A stretch of 64,000 bases of DNA from Streptomyces sp. S3(2020) (GCF_013044505.1 NZ_JABERD010000013.1:35280-99279), one strand, 5' to 3'; counted from the first letter of the stretch, positions 16,189-25,876 are shown. Notes: generated by a model not told the origin, from the letters alone. Numbers and translations: made by a program.

Positions 16189-17790
16189 ATGAGGCACCTG
16201 AAGTGGCTGACGACCACGGATCACAAGACGATCGGCACGCTGTATCTGGTCACGTCGTTCGCGTTCTTCTGCGTCGGTGGTCTGCTGGCGCTGTTCATGC
16301 GCGCCGAGCTGGCCCGGCCCGGTCTGCAGATCATGTCGAACGAGCAGTTCAACCAGGCGTTCACGATGCACGGCACGATCATGCTGCTGATGTTCGCGAC
16401 GCCGCTGTTCGCCGGCTTCGCGAACTGGATCATGCCGCTCCAGATCGGCGCCCCCGACGTGGCGTTCCCGCGGCTGAACATGTTCGCCTACTGGCTGTAC
16501 CTGTTCGGCTCGCTCATCGCGGTCGGTGGCTTCCTCACCCCGCAGGGCGCGGCCGACTTCGGCTGGTTCGCCTACAGCCCGCTGTCCGACGCGGTCCGCT
16601 CCCCGGGCATCGGCGCCGACCTGTGGATCATGGGCCTGGCCTTCTCCGGCTTCGGCACCATCCTCGGCTCGGTCAACTTCATCACCACCATCATCTGCAT
16701 GCGCGCACCCGGCATGACCATGTTCCGCATGCCGATCTTCACCTGGAACGTGCTGCTGACCGGTGTCCTCGTGCTGCTGGCCTTCCCGGTACTGGCCGCC
16801 GCACTGTTCGCCCTGGAGGCGGACCGGAAGTTCGGGGCGCAGATCTTCGACGCGGCCAACGGCGGCGCGCTGCTCTGGCAGCACCTGTTCTGGTTCTTCG
16901 GCCACCCGGAGGTGTACATCATCGCGCTGCCGTTCTTCGGGATCATCTCCGAGGTGATCCCGGTCTTCTCCCGTAAGCCGATGTTCGGCTACATGGGTCT
17001 GGTGGCCGCGACCATCTCGATCGCCGGTCTGTCCGTGACGGTGTGGGCGCACCACATGTACGTCACCGGCGGCGTGCTCCTGCCGTTCTTCTCCTTCATG
17101 ACGTTCCTCATCGCCGTACCGACCGGTGTGAAGTTCTTCAACTGGATCGGAACGATGTGGAAGGGCTCGTTGTCCTTCGAGACACCGATGCTCTGGGCCA
17201 CCGGCTTCCTGATCACCTTCGTGTTTGGCGGTCTGACCGGCGTGATGCTCGCCTCGCCGCCGCTCGACTTCCCGACCTCCGACACGTACTTCGTGGTGGC
17301 GCACTTCCACTACGTGGTGTTCGGCACCGTGGTGTTCGCGATGTTCTCCGGCTTCCACTTCTGGTGGCCGAAGTTCACCGGCAGGATGCTCGACGAACGC
17401 CTCGGCAAGATGACCTTCTGGACGTTGTTCATCGGCTTCCACGGCACGTTCCTGGTCCAGCACTGGCTGGGCGTGAACGGGATGCAGCGCCGGATTCCCG
17501 ACTATCTGGCGGTGGAGGGCCTCACCCCGCTGAACACGCTGTCGAGTGTCTTCTCGTTCGTGCTCGGCGCGTCGCTGCTGCCCTTCTTCTACAACGTGTG
17601 GAAGACGGCCAAGTACGGCGAGAAGGTCGAGGTCGACGACCCGTGGGGCTACGGCCGTTCGCTGGAGTGGGCGACGTCCTGCCCGCCGCCACGGCACAAC
17701 TTCGTCGCCCTGCCGCGGATCCGCAGCGAGTCCCCGGCGTTCGACCTGCACCACGCCGACGTGCCGGAGAGGGAGCTGACGACACGGTGA
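16189..17790 (+). CDS. ctaD: Cytochrome c oxidase subunit I, stand-alone copy
   Basis: A 533-residue haem-copper oxidase subunit I with 12 hydrophobic helices. Low-spin haem His is in [10 protein letters not shown], the Cu-B ligand and Tyr are in [15 protein letters not shown], the His pair in [10 protein letters not shown], and the last haem ligands in [11 protein letters not shown]. It reduces oxygen in the membrane. Subunits II and III and the bc1 genes are not adjacent, so this is probably a paralogue of the main cta-qcr copy. ATG 16189 is chosen for N-terminal similarity ([13 protein letters not shown]). Its stop overlaps the next GTG. Confidence 0.95.
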   Translation: MRHLKWLTTTDHKTIGTLYLVTSFAFFCVGGLLALFMRAELARPGLQIMSNEQFNQAFTMHGTIMLLMFATPLFAGFANWIMPLQIGAPDVAFPRLNMFAYWLYLFGSLIAVGGFLTPQGAADFGWFAYSPLSDAVRSPGIGADLWIMGLAFSGFGTILGSVNFITTIICMRAPGMTMFRMPIFTWNVLLTGVLVLLAFPVLAAALFALEADRKFGAQIFDAANGGALLWQHLFWFFGHPEVYIIALPFFGIISEVIPVFSRKPMFGYMGLVAATISIAGLSVTVWAHHMYVTGGVLLPFFSFMTFLIAVPTGVKFFNWIGTMWKGSLSFETPMLWATGFLITFVFGGLTGVMLASPPLDFPTSDTYFVVAHFHYVVFGTVVFAMFSGFHFWWPKFTGRMLDERLGKMTFWTLFIGFHGTFLVQHWLGVNGMQRRIPDYLAVEGLTPLNTLSSVFSFVLGASLLPFFYNVWKTAKYGEKVEVDDPWGYGRSLEWATSCPPPRHNFVALPRIRSESPAFDLHHADVPERELTTR

Positions 17791-18104
17791 GCGGCTTCCT
17801 CAACGACATCGAGGGGCATCTGCTGCTCGCCGCGACCCGCGAGGAGGGACGTACGGCCGCCGAGCGCTTCACGGCACCGCTGGACTGGCTCACGGATGCC
17901 CAACGGGCCGAGGTGGAGCGGCGGTTCGAGGCGGAGTACCTCGCACTCGCCCGCTCCTCCTGGCAGCGCACCGCGGTGCGTGCCGGGAGGCTGCGGGACG
18001 AGTACGAGTCGGCCTACCGAGGGCTACGGCGCCGTCTGCTGGCCGGTTGGCTGCTCGGGTGCGCGATGGCCCTCGGTGTCCTCGTGCCGTGTCTCGCCCG
18101 GTAG
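17787..18104 (+). CDS. Small membrane protein coupled to ctaD
   Basis: A 105-residue protein starting at GTG in a GTGA overlap with the ctaD stop. The first 80 residues are charged and helical ([40 protein letters not shown]), and the C-terminus is one transmembrane helix ([18 protein letters not shown]). I do not recognise a family. The coupling suggests an accessory or assembly role for the second oxidase. It ends 4 bp before the convergent GH27 gene. Confidence 0.75.
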   Translation: MSGFLNDIEGHLLLAATREEGRTAAERFTAPLDWLTDAQRAEVERRFEAEYLALARSSWQRTAVRAGRLRDEYESAYRGLRRRLLAGWLLGCAMALGVLVPCLAR

Positions 18105-18108
18105 CGGA

Positions 18109-20061
18109 CTAGCTCTGCGTCCACTTCTGGTTGTTCTGGCCGTTGCACGTCCACAGCACCATCTGTGTGCCGTTGGCCGTGCCCGCGCCGTAGGCGTCCA
18201 GGCAGAGCCCGGCGTTCACGTTGGTGAGGGTGCCGTCGCTGTTGACGTTCCACTTCTGGTTGTTCTGGCCGTTGCAGTCCCAGATGACGACCTTGGTGCC
18301 GTTGGTGGTGCCGAGGTTGTAGGCGTCCAGGCACTTGTTGCCGTACAGCACGAGTTCCTTGCGGGAGGTGTACGTCCACTGCTGGTTCTGCCCGCCGTTG
18401 CAGTCCCACAGCTCGGCCTGGGTGCCGTTGGTGATGGTGTTGTTGTAGATGTCGAGGCAGCGGCTGGAGGCCGTTCCGACGATCAGGGTGCTGTTGGCGC
18501 CCGGCAGCGGGCGGACGGTGATGTCGGCCAGGGTGGGCGCGTTGCTGAAGGTCAGCGTGTTCGAGGAGCCCTTGGACAGGCCGACCTGGACGGAGATCGT
18601 GCCCTGTGCGGAGCCGGTCGGCGGGAAGGAGACCGCCGTCGAGCCCTGGCCGTTGACCTGGAGGGTCGCGGTACGGGCGGTGGAGGTGTTGTTGGTGTAG
18701 GCGACGTCGACGGTCTTGATGCCAGTGCTTCCGGCGACCACACCGGAGAAGCTCGACGAGCCCGTGTAGACGCTGCTCGCCGCCTCGGTCCCGCCGGTCA
18801 CCGTGAGCATCACCGAGCCGCCCGCCGGGACGCTGGTGGTGTAACCCGTGCCGTACGAGCCGATGTTCGAGCGGGTCCACAGGTCACGGACGGTCGCGTT
18901 CGCGTTGGTCAGGCCGAGGTCGGACCAGCGGGCGGTGATGTTCTGGGCGGAGGAGGTCCGGTTGAGCAGGAGGACGGCACGGTTGCCGCTGCCGGACAGG
19001 ACCTTGCCGTAGACCTGGAGACCGGAGGTGTCCTCGGCGACCTTGACGCCCTGGAGGCCGCGCGCGTCCTGGTCGACGGCGATGACCTCGGGGTTCTTGA
19101 GGATGTTCGCAGTCTCGGTGGTCATGGTGGAGAGGTTGTTGCCCGCGAGGAGGGGTGCGCCGGAGATCGCCCAGAGGTTCATGTGGGTGCGGTTCTGGGC
19201 GGCCGTGAAGCCGGTCATGCCGACCATCAGCATGTCCGGGTCGTTGTAGTAGCCGGTGTGCTGGGCGAGCGGGTGCAGGCCCTGGTCGAAGTTGGACAGC
19301 ATGTTCGCCGTCGAGGGGTTGTTGCCCCAGAAGATGATGTCGGTGCTGGTCCGGTACATCGGCGCGAGACCGGGGGCCCAGTTCCAGGTGTTCTGGTAGC
19401 CCCAGTTGCAGATGGAGAGGGTCAGCGGGCGCCCGGTGGTGGCCGTCGCCGCGGCCACGGCGTCGCTGATGGACTTGTACGTGGTCGGCGCGTCGAGGCC
19501 CTCGGCGTCGCCGCCGCACCAGTCGACCTTCACGAAGTCGAAGCCCCACTGCGAGAACTGGAGCATGTCCTGCGCGTAGTGGCCCTCGCTGCCGGAGCCG
19601 GGTGCGGCGGGGCGGCCGGTCGGGTAGTAGTAGCCGCAGCCGTCCTTGCCCGCGTCGGTGTAGATGCCGGCCTTGAGCCCCTTGCTGTGGATGTAGTCGG
19701 CGATGGCCTTCATGCCACCGGGCCACTCGGCCTCGTCGACGGTGATGTTGCCGGCACTGTCACGGGTGCCCTGCCACCACCCCTCGTCGATGTTGATGTG
19801 GTTGTAGCCCGCCTCCGGCAGACCGGCCGCCACGAACGCGTCGACCTGCTGCTTGATCACGTCGTAGTCGATGACGGCGGCGAAGCTGTTCCAGGAGGCC
19901 CAGCCCATCGGGGCGGTGGGCACCGCTATCTGACGGCTCGTCGCCGCCTGCGCCTGGTTCGGCTGGGCGAACAGCAGAGCCGCGGTGGCAACCAGGGCGA
20001 GGACCAGTGCGCGTACGGCTGCGGCTCTGACACGGCGTACGAAACGCGGTGGGGGGTACAT
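18109..20061 (-). CDS. Secreted alpha-galactosidase-type GH27 with ricin-type lectin domain
   Basis: A 650-residue secreted glycosidase. Order: Sec signal peptide (to about residue 40, AQAAT); GH27 barrel with the nucleophile Asp180 in FVKVDWCGG and the acid/base region NDPDM (273-277); an all-beta domain; a middle carbohydrate-binding-like domain (about 400-510); and a C-terminal ricin-B/CBM13 trefoil with repeated CLD and QNQQW/QNNQKW motifs ending at 650. It should release alpha-galactose or beta-arabinose from plant polymers while the lectin anchors it. ATG is preceded by AAGGAG. Confidence 0.94.
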   Translation of the reverse strand: MYPPPRFVRRVRAAAVRALVLALVATAALLFAQPNQAQAATSRQIAVPTAPMGWASWNSFAAVIDYDVIKQQVDAFVAAGLPEAGYNHINIDEGWWQGTRDSAGNITVDEAEWPGGMKAIADYIHSKGLKAGIYTDAGKDGCGYYYPTGRPAAPGSGSEGHYAQDMLQFSQWGFDFVKVDWCGGDAEGLDAPTTYKSISDAVAAATATTGRPLTLSICNWGYQNTWNWAPGLAPMYRTSTDIIFWGNNPSTANMLSNFDQGLHPLAQHTGYYNDPDMLMVGMTGFTAAQNRTHMNLWAISGAPLLAGNNLSTMTTETANILKNPEVIAVDQDARGLQGVKVAEDTSGLQVYGKVLSGSGNRAVLLLNRTSSAQNITARWSDLGLTNANATVRDLWTRSNIGSYGTGYTTSVPAGGSVMLTVTGGTEAASSVYTGSSSFSGVVAGSTGIKTVDVAYTNNTSTARTATLQVNGQGSTAVSFPPTGSAQGTISVQVGLSKGSSNTLTFSNAPTLADITVRPLPGANSTLIVGTASSRCLDIYNNTITNGTQAELWDCNGGQNQQWTYTSRKELVLYGNKCLDAYNLGTTNGTKVVIWDCNGQNNQKWNVNSDGTLTNVNAGLCLDAYGAGTANGTQMVLWTCNGQNNQKWTQS

Positions 20062-20251
20062 GCGGCTCCTTCATGCGGTGAGGAACACTCACGATGTCGA
20101 TATTTCGAACAAGGATCGGCGAACCGAACACATCGCGGGCCGAAAGTAGAGCCACGGGAGGGGGAAGTCAACGGATGTGACAGGCGTGAAGTAGCCGTTC
20201 CGCGCGGGCCGTTCGCCCCGGAGGGCGCGGCGCCGGGCCATACTGGCGGAC

Positions 20252-21496
20252 GTGCGCGTAGCGATCATGACGGCGGGATCCCGGGGCGACGTCGCCCCGT
20301 TCACCGGACTGGGACACGGCCTCGTACAGGCGGGACACGAGGTCACCCTGGTCACCCATGGCTCCTTCGAGCCGTTGGTGGCGGGATCGGGGGTCGGATT
20401 CCATCCGCTGCCGGTGGATCCGCGCGACGTGCTGAGGTCCGAGCAGGGGCTGGGACTGCACCGAAGCGCCTCAGGACCCGGCAAACTCTGGCGGGCGATC
20501 GGGATGGCGCGGGCGCTGGCCGGTTCCATGACCGACGATCTGCTGACCGCCGCCCGGGCCTGCGACGTACTGCTCCTGTCCGCCTCGGTCGCCCCCCTGG
20601 GGTACGCCATCGGGGAGGGACTGTCCCTGCCGAGCGTCGGCCTGTGTCTGCAACCGGTCGCCCCCACACGGGAGTTCGCACCCCCGATGCTCGGCGGCGG
20701 GTCCTGGGGCGCGGTCGGGAACCGGGCCGCCGGGCACGGCGTGGGGCTGGCCGTCGAGCATGTCTTCGCCGCGGCCGTCCCCGAGGTGCGCACCCGGCTG
20801 GGCCTGGGCCGCAGACGCGGCGGCGCGGCGCTGCGGGACCGGGAGCGACGCGGGTGGCCCGTCCTGCACGGCTTCAGTCCGCTGGTGGTGGCCCGGCCGC
20901 GCGACTGGCGGGCGGGGCTGGACGTCACCGGCTACTGGTGGCCGTACGACGTCAGGACCGAACTCCCGCCCGAGCTGCGGGACTTCCTCGACGCGGGTGA
21001 ACCGCCGGTGTTCGTCGGTCTGGGCAGCGCCACCGTCCCGCACCCCGAGCGGCTCAGCGCCGCCGTCGTGCGGGCCCTGCGCCGGGCCGGGCTGCGGGGA
21101 GTGATCCAGCAGGGCTGGGCCGGCCTCGCCGCCGACGGCGACGACATGCTGACCGTCGGCGAGGTCGCCCACTCGGCGCTCTTCCCGCACATGGCGGCAC
21201 TCGTCCATCACGCGGGCGCGGGCACGACCGCGGCGGGACTGCGGGCCGGGGTGCCCGCGGTGCCGGTGCCGGTCCAGTTCGACGCGGGCTTCTGGTCGGC
21301 GCGCCTGGTGGCCCTGGGCGTGGCCCCGCGGTCGGTGCCCCTGCGCCACCTGACCACGGGCGCCCTGTCCTCGGCGCTGGAGCGGGTCACCAGCGATCCG
21401 GGCTACCGGGATCGGGCCCGCGCACTGGGCGCACGCATCCGGGAGGAGGACGGAGTAGGCCCGGTACTGAACACACTGAACCGACTGGGAACCTGA
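20252..21496 (+). CDS. UGT-type glycosyltransferase (GT1, macrolide/sterol transferase-like)
   Basis: A 414-residue GT-B glycosyltransferase. The N-terminal half begins AIMTAGSRGDVAPFTGLG, the classic acceptor-domain start, and the C-terminal half has the nucleotide-sugar motif VHHAGAGTTAAGLRAGVPAV (about 315-334), with LFPHMAALVHH leading in. Such enzymes glycosylate lipids, sterols or natural products. The GTG start is 190 bp from the divergent GH27 gene and no biosynthetic partner is adjacent, so the acceptor is unknown. Self-resistance by drug glycosylation is another known role of the family. Confidence 0.9.
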   Translation: MRVAIMTAGSRGDVAPFTGLGHGLVQAGHEVTLVTHGSFEPLVAGSGVGFHPLPVDPRDVLRSEQGLGLHRSASGPGKLWRAIGMARALAGSMTDDLLTAARACDVLLLSASVAPLGYAIGEGLSLPSVGLCLQPVAPTREFAPPMLGGGSWGAVGNRAAGHGVGLAVEHVFAAAVPEVRTRLGLGRRRGGAALRDRERRGWPVLHGFSPLVVARPRDWRAGLDVTGYWWPYDVRTELPPELRDFLDAGEPPVFVGLGSATVPHPERLSAAVVRALRRAGLRGVIQQGWAGLAADGDDMLTVGEVAHSALFPHMAALVHHAGAGTTAAGLRAGVPAVPVPVQFDAGFWSARLVALGVAPRSVPLRHLTTGALSSALERVTSDPGYRDRARALGARIREEDGVGPVLNTLNRLGT

Positions 21497-21499
21497 CAG

Positions 21500-21584
21500 A
21501 ACGCGCCCCAAAGGGGCGCGGGGCTGTATCCATGTGCGGCTCCGCCGCGCGGGCGCGCCCGGCCCCCACCGGCCCGCGGGCTCT
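21500..21584. repeat. Streptomyces-type intergenic repeat with terminator hairpin
   Basis: CGCGCCCC (21502-21509) and GGGGCGCG (21513-21520) form a tight hairpin. It is followed by GGGCTGTATCCATGTGCGGC and a GCGGC/GCCGC hairpin near 21537-21550. From memory this is the widespread GC-hairpin repeat found between convergent Streptomyces genes; I cannot count genome copies. It lies between a glycosyltransferase and a TetR gene that converge, and probably ends both transcripts. Confidence 0.6.
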
Positions 21585-22232
21585 TCACCACCCAACGGGC
21601 CGCAGAATCGCCAACAACTGCCGCACCAGTTCCTCCACCACCTCGTCCAACGTCGCGTCCACCCACCCCGCACTCCAGTCGTGCAGCAACCCGTTCACCG
21701 CACCGATGAACGCCGCCGCCGGCAGCCGATAGTCCCGCGCCACCGCCTCCCCCCGCACCACGGCCGCGTTCGCCTCGGCACACAGCAGGTCGATCCACCC
21801 GGCGCGGCGGGCAAGGCGCTGTTCCTCCAGCCGCGGACTGACCCCGATGATCTCGACGAACGTGATCCGCACCCGGCGTGGATCTGCGGTGACGTTCGCG
21901 GCGTACGCGCGGAAGATCGCCTCCACGCGCTCGGCCAGCGGCAGCGACCCCGCGTCGGCCACCGCGGTGACGACCGCCGCCTCGGCCCAGCCGTTGACCT
22001 GGAGGTGGAGGGCGGCGAGGACGTCCTCGATGGTGCGGAACTCCTCGTAGAACTGCCGGGTCGACAGGCCCGCGGCCTCGCTGAGCGCGGCGACCGTGGT
22101 GTTGCGGTAGCCGGGGGTGTCGCCGAACAGCTGGAGCGCGGCGTCCAGGAATCTCCCGCGCCGCAGCGCCTGCCGTTCTTCGGCGGTCTTGCCGCCGTAG
22201 CGGCCGGTCGGCGCCTTGAGCCTGCCCGCCAC
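21585..22232 (-). CDS. TetR-family transcriptional regulator
   Basis: A 215-residue TetR-type repressor. The helix-turn-helix is TTVAALSEAAGLSTRQFYEEF (shown as key run AALSEAAGLSTRQFYEEF, about 48-65), followed by a helical ligand domain. Two GTG codons compete for start; the second, at 22232, has CGGAGG ending 6 bp before it, whereas the first abuts that site, so I take the second. Divergently oriented to the secreted beta-propeller gene, it may control that gene through the inverted repeats between them. Confidence 0.9.
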   Translation of the reverse strand: MAGRLKAPTGRYGGKTAEERQALRRGRFLDAALQLFGDTPGYRNTTVAALSEAAGLSTRQFYEEFRTIEDVLAALHLQVNGWAEAAVVTAVADAGSLPLAERVEAIFRAYAANVTADPRRVRITFVEIIGVSPRLEEQRLARRAGWIDLLCAEANAAVVRGEAVARDYRLPAAAFIGAVNGLLHDWSAGWVDATLDEVVEELVRQLLAILRPVGW

Positions 22233-22306
22233 TGTCACCTCCGTTGATCGTCCTCCGACTGGGCAAGTTTGTCGTGTGCGCAGTCTTGTGGACAGGGCGC
22301 CCCTTC

Positions 22307-22352
22307 CTTACTTTTCAGTAAGTTGATTCTGAAAGCGTCTGTATTCAGATTC
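22307..22352. promoter_or_regulatory. Inverted repeats between TetR gene and beta-propeller gene
   Basis: CTTACT-TTTC-AGTAAG (22307-22322) is a perfect 6-4-6 inverted repeat. Just after it, TCTGAA (22328-22333) and TTCAGA (22344-22349) form a 6-10-6 repeat. This short stretch is clearly AT-richer than its surroundings and lies between divergent genes, one of which encodes a TetR repressor. Operator function is inferred. Confidence 0.45.
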
Positions 22353-22409
22353 ACGAGCTCCGTCTTGGCATGTCCTACTCATGAACCCCACTCGGAGGAG
22401 AGAGCCGTC

Positions 22410-23651
22410 ATGCCTGCCTTCAGACCCCGGCACCTTTGCGCCCTGGCCGCCGCCGTCGCCCTGACCGTCACCGCCCCGGCGACCGCCGGCGCCGCGGACG
22501 CCGCCGCGCTGCGCGAGGTGCTGTTCGTCGGCAACAACTGGGACGGCACCGCCGACGTCCTCAAGTCGACGGGCGACCTGGCGAAGATCGGCCGGATCAA
22601 CGTCATCCCCGACAAGGACGCGCGGATGGCGGAGATCAACGCCGATCCGATCAAGTGGATCTACTTCATGGCCATCCGCAACGGTGTCGGCGAGGGCCAT
22701 GACCAGTTCGTCGACGACATGTACACCACGCCGGACGGGGCGTCGGTCGTCGTCTCCCGGCCGAGCTTCGCCGACGTCGTGTCGATCAACCTGTCCACCG
22801 GGGCCATCAACTGGCGCTTCCCCGTGTCGGGTTACCGCTCGGACCACATGGCGGTCTCCCCCGACGGCACCCGGGTCGCGGTGTCCGCCTCGACCTCGAA
22901 CACCGTGCACGTGCTGGACATCAACACCGGCAAGCAGCTCGGCAAGTTCACCACCGGCGACAAGCCGCACGAGAACATCTTCACCAAGGACGGCAAGTAC
23001 ATCTACAACATGGCGATCGGTGACGTGAACACCGACACCGACGCCCCCTGGCTGGACTGGACGAAGGGCGACCGGCACATCACGGTCGTCGACGCCACCA
23101 CGTACCAGCAGGTCAAGATCATCGACATGCGGCCGAAGCTGGACGCGATCGGCCTCACGGACTACTCCGACGCGGTCCGCCCGGCCGTGTTCTCCCCGGA
23201 CGAGTCCAAGCTCTACTTCCAGGTGTCGTTCTTCAACGGCTTCTTCGAGTACGACCTCGCCACCGACACGATCACCCGCACCAAGACCCTCCCGAAGAAC
23301 CCGGCGACCAGCGACGACCGCACCACGTTCGTCAACGACTCCCGCCATCACGGCATCTCGATGAGCCCCGACGGCACCAAGCTGTGCGTCGCCGGGACCA
23401 TGGACGACTACGCGACCGTCGTCAACCGCACCACGCTCCAGGAGGGCCCGCTCGTCACCGCCTCCAAGCCCTACTGGGCCACGGTCAGCGGCGACGGCAA
23501 GCTCTGCGTGGTCTCCGAGAGCGGCACCGACCAGGTCACGGCCATCGACTTCGCCACCGGCCAGAAGACGGTGTCCGTCCCGGTCGGCGACCACCCCCAG
23601 CGCGTCCGTCTGGGCCATGTCGCGACGAACTGGACGAGCCCGGCCTCCTGA
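22410..23651 (+). CDS. Secreted YncE-like beta-propeller protein
   Basis: A 413-residue exported protein with a Sec signal peptide (cut near residue 30, AGAADAA) and repeated propeller blades. The blades show the recurrent pattern SPDGTRVAVSASTSNTVHVLD, MSPDGTKLCVAG and GDGKLCVVSESGTDQVTAID (each about 40-45 residues apart). Members of the YncE/lactonase-like group bind ligands or partners; no catalytic residue is evident. ATG 22410 follows GGAGGAG. It is divergent from a TetR gene that could regulate it. Confidence 0.85.
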   Translation: MPAFRPRHLCALAAAVALTVTAPATAGAADAAALREVLFVGNNWDGTADVLKSTGDLAKIGRINVIPDKDARMAEINADPIKWIYFMAIRNGVGEGHDQFVDDMYTTPDGASVVVSRPSFADVVSINLSTGAINWRFPVSGYRSDHMAVSPDGTRVAVSASTSNTVHVLDINTGKQLGKFTTGDKPHENIFTKDGKYIYNMAIGDVNTDTDAPWLDWTKGDRHITVVDATTYQQVKIIDMRPKLDAIGLTDYSDAVRPAVFSPDESKLYFQVSFFNGFFEYDLATDTITRTKTLPKNPATSDDRTTFVNDSRHHGISMSPDGTKLCVAGTMDDYATVVNRTTLQEGPLVTASKPYWATVSGDGKLCVVSESGTDQVTAIDFATGQKTVSVPVGDHPQRVRLGHVATNWTSPAS

Positions 23652-23910
23652 ACACGGTCGAGCGCGCCGGCCGTGAGCGACCGGAACGGCTGGTCCGCCG
23701 TCACCGGCCCGGGAATCGCGGGCACCCCGGCACGCAGTCCCGCCGCGGTGCCCGCTCCGGGGTGCTGGACCCAGGGCCGCGACCCGCGGGAACGGCGGAG
23801 TACGCGGCACCGACCCGACGGTCAGGACGTCATCGGCGTCGGACGCGAGTCCGGCCCCGCCGTTCTTCAGGTCGCCGCGCAGCCGGGTCCGCCGCAGGGC
23901 CCGTGGCGTA

Positions 23911-23956
23911 GCCGGGCCGGGTACCGCCTCGTCGTAGAGGTGGTACCCGGCCCGGC
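23911..23956. terminator. Strong 15-bp hairpin
   Basis: GCCGGGCCGGGTACC (23911-23925) pairs perfectly with GGTACCCGGCCCGGC (23942-23956) across a 16-nt loop. It lies downstream of both convergent genes and is a probable bidirectional transcript end. Confidence 0.55.
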
Positions 23957-23985
23957 CGTGGGTGCCGGCGTGAGGACGCTGCCCT

Positions 23986-24016
23986 TACGTCGGGGTCCGG
24001 CCTCGACCCCGACGTA
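23986..24016. terminator. 12-bp hairpin next to the GH5 gene end
   Basis: TACGTCGGGGTC (23986-23997) pairs perfectly with GACCCCGACGTA (24005-24016) around a 7-nt loop, ending 9 bp from the GH5 stop. On the minus strand it follows that gene immediately and is its likely terminator. Confidence 0.6.
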
Positions 24017-24025
24017 CGGAGCAGG

Positions 24026-25876
24026 TCAGGCGAACTTCGCCGCCATCCACGCCGCCAGTTCGGACTTGGCGGCGTTCAGCACGGTGGCCGAGGGCGCGGT
24101 GGCCCCGTTGGTGACCAGTGCGTAGTGCAGGGTGCCGCTGTCGGTGTCGGTGAGCAGGAGGCGGCGGCTTCCGGTGCCGCCCGGTTCGGCGGTCGTGCCG
24201 ACCGGGGTGGTGGAGGTGTACGCCGGCGGGGCGTACGCCGTGCCGAGGTCGGAGACCACGGTGGTGGAGGCGTTCGGGAAGGACGCCGGGAGGTGCAGTT
24301 CGGTGGGTGCCGAGCCGCTGCCCGAGCGCCAGACCTGCAGCGAGTACTGGCCTGAGCCCACCAGGCTGGACACGTTGGGCAGGCTGCTCGGGACCGGGTT
24401 CCAGGTCAGGGTCGTGGAGCCGTCGCGGGAGCGGTCCTCGTAGGTGAAGGCGAGGGTGCTGCCCGAGGTGGCGCTCGGGTAGATCCGGTCGAGGAGCCGG
24501 GCGTCCTGCCGCAGCACCGCCGTACCGGAGTCGTCGAGGCGGACCGCGGACAGATCCTCGTCGTTCCAGGCGTCCCCGGTGGTGAGCACCTTGTCGGGGT
24601 TGCCGTTCATGAGCTCGCTGTGACGGCCGTTGTAGATGTCCCACTGCCACTGCGAGCCGGACAGTACCGGTCCTGAAGTGGCGGGCGTGGTCCACCAGTT
24701 GGCCCCCTTCACCCGGGAGTCCAGGGCCTGGTACATCGCCTTGAGCACCGTCGGCGCCTTACCGGCGGTGGAGCCGTTCAGCGGGTGGCCGAACTCGCTG
24801 ACGACGGCCGTGGTGCCGAGCGCCGAGGCCCGGTCGCGGACCGTGCCGAAGTCGGTCGTGTACTGGCCGTCTGCGGCGTTGCCCCACATGAGGATGCCGG
24901 AGATGGCCTTCTGGTCGTAGAAGTGGGTGTTGAAGACGTACCGGGAGCCGATGCTGCCCGCGTCGAGGAGGCCGCCCTCCTCCTTGCTGACGTTGCCGTT
25001 CCAGAAGAGGTTCGGCTCGACGAAGGCGGGTTTGTCGGTCCAGCCGGCCGCGTCCATCCGGGCCCGGAACTTCACGTAGAAGGGCCACAGCAGATCGCGT
25101 TCCCAGGTGCGGCTGGCCTGGCCGGATTCGTAGGTGCCGGCGTAGGGCTCGTTGTAGGGGTCGAAGCCGACGACGCCCGTGAACTGCTCGGTGGTGAGGT
25201 TCTGCTTGATGTACGCCATGGTCTTCTGGGCCATGGTGAGGAAGGAGTCCTGAAGGCCGTAGGCGTTGTGCCAGAAGTCGTACTGGGCGGCCTTCACCGC
25301 GCCGTTCTGGGTGATGTTCTGGCCCCAGAGGAAGCAGATCCCGCAGGATTCGTCCGGATAGTTGCCGAGGTCCACCGCCCATTGCGGGGCGCCGTCGCCC
25401 GTGTACCAGCTGTCCGGGTCGAAGAGGTAGCGGGAGTAGAGGTCCTGGTGGAAGTCGGGATAGACGCGGATGCCCGCGTCCAGGAAGGCGCCCATCTGTG
25501 CGGTGGCCGCGGCCAGGTAGGCCGTGTCCACCTGGCCGCGCACCGGCTCGGCGTACGCCCAGGAGAGCAGGAAGCGGACCGAGTTGCCGCCGCCGAGGGC
25601 TCTGAGGGCGGTCGCCGACTTCTTGGCGTCGGCCACGGAGGCGAAGGGGAGTCCGTGGTTCTCGTCGAGCTTGGTCTCGCCGGAGACGTTGTATCCACGG
25701 AGGACCACCTCACGGCCTTGGCCGTCGACGAAGCGGCCGTTCGACACGGTCAGCGCCGTGCCGTCGAACCAGAGGGAGTTGGGAACGGCGGCGGTGGCGG
25801 GCCCGGCACCCGCCACCGTCAGGGATCCGAAGAGGACGACCAGAACAGCCAGCAGACGCAACCGGATATTCGGCAT
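24026..25876 (-). CDS. Secreted GH5 glycoside hydrolase, endoglycoceramidase-like
   Basis: A 616-residue secreted protein: signal peptide (to about residue 30, PATAAV), then a GH5 barrel. The acid/base Glu243 is in GFDPYNEPYAG and the nucleophile Glu361 in VVSEFGHPLNG; HQDLYSRY (143-150) and the Cys pair SCGIC (177-181) are typical of endoglycoceramidase-type members. The final 170 residues form a beta-rich domain (SLVGSGQYSLQVWRSGSG). It may cleave glycolipids or beta-glycosides outside the cell. I use ATG 25876, which starts the signal peptide; an in-frame start 39 bp upstream is possible. Confidence 0.9.
   Translation of the reverse strand: MPNIRLRLLAVLVVLFGSLTVAGAGPATAAVPNSLWFDGTALTVSNGRFVDGQGREVVLRGYNVSGETKLDENHGLPFASVADAKKSATALRALGGGNSVRFLLSWAYAEPVRGQVDTAYLAAATAQMGAFLDAGIRVYPDFHQDLYSRYLFDPDSWYTGDGAPQWAVDLGNYPDESCGICFLWGQNITQNGAVKAAQYDFWHNAYGLQDSFLTMAQKTMAYIKQNLTTEQFTGVVGFDPYNEPYAGTYESGQASRTWERDLLWPFYVKFRARMDAAGWTDKPAFVEPNLFWNGNVSKEEGGLLDAGSIGSRYVFNTHFYDQKAISGILMWGNAADGQYTTDFGTVRDRASALGTTAVVSEFGHPLNGSTAGKAPTVLKAMYQALDSRVKGANWWTTPATSGPVLSGSQWQWDIYNGRHSELMNGNPDKVLTTGDAWNDEDLSAVRLDDSGTAVLRQDARLLDRIYPSATSGSTLAFTYEDRSRDGSTTLTWNPVPSSLPNVSSLVGSGQYSLQVWRSGSGSAPTELHLPASFPNASTTVVSDLGTAYAPPAYTSTTPVGTTAEPGGTGSRRLLLTDTDSGTLHYALVTNGATAPSATVLNAAKSELAAWMAAKFA

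Larger units (their letters stand above)
23652..24025. other. Gene-free 374-bp stretch between convergent genes, two hairpins
   Basis: No convincing gene is present. The right half holds two strong hairpins that probably end the convergent transcripts. On the minus strand, around 23770-23890, there is a readable fragment (LRGDLKNGGAGLASDADDV) without start or recognised domain; it could be debris of an older gene, but I cannot support a pseudogene call. Confidence 0.5.

Noticed and set aside
17896..21000. 1034-codon plus-strand frame opposite the GH27 gene
   Set aside because: Mirror of the GH27 and glycosyltransferase genes in other frames; no domain or signal peptide visible.
23660..23900. 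Possible pseudogene on the minus strand after the beta-propeller gene
   Set aside because: Readable fragment but no domain, no start and no recognisable parent family; not enough to support a call.
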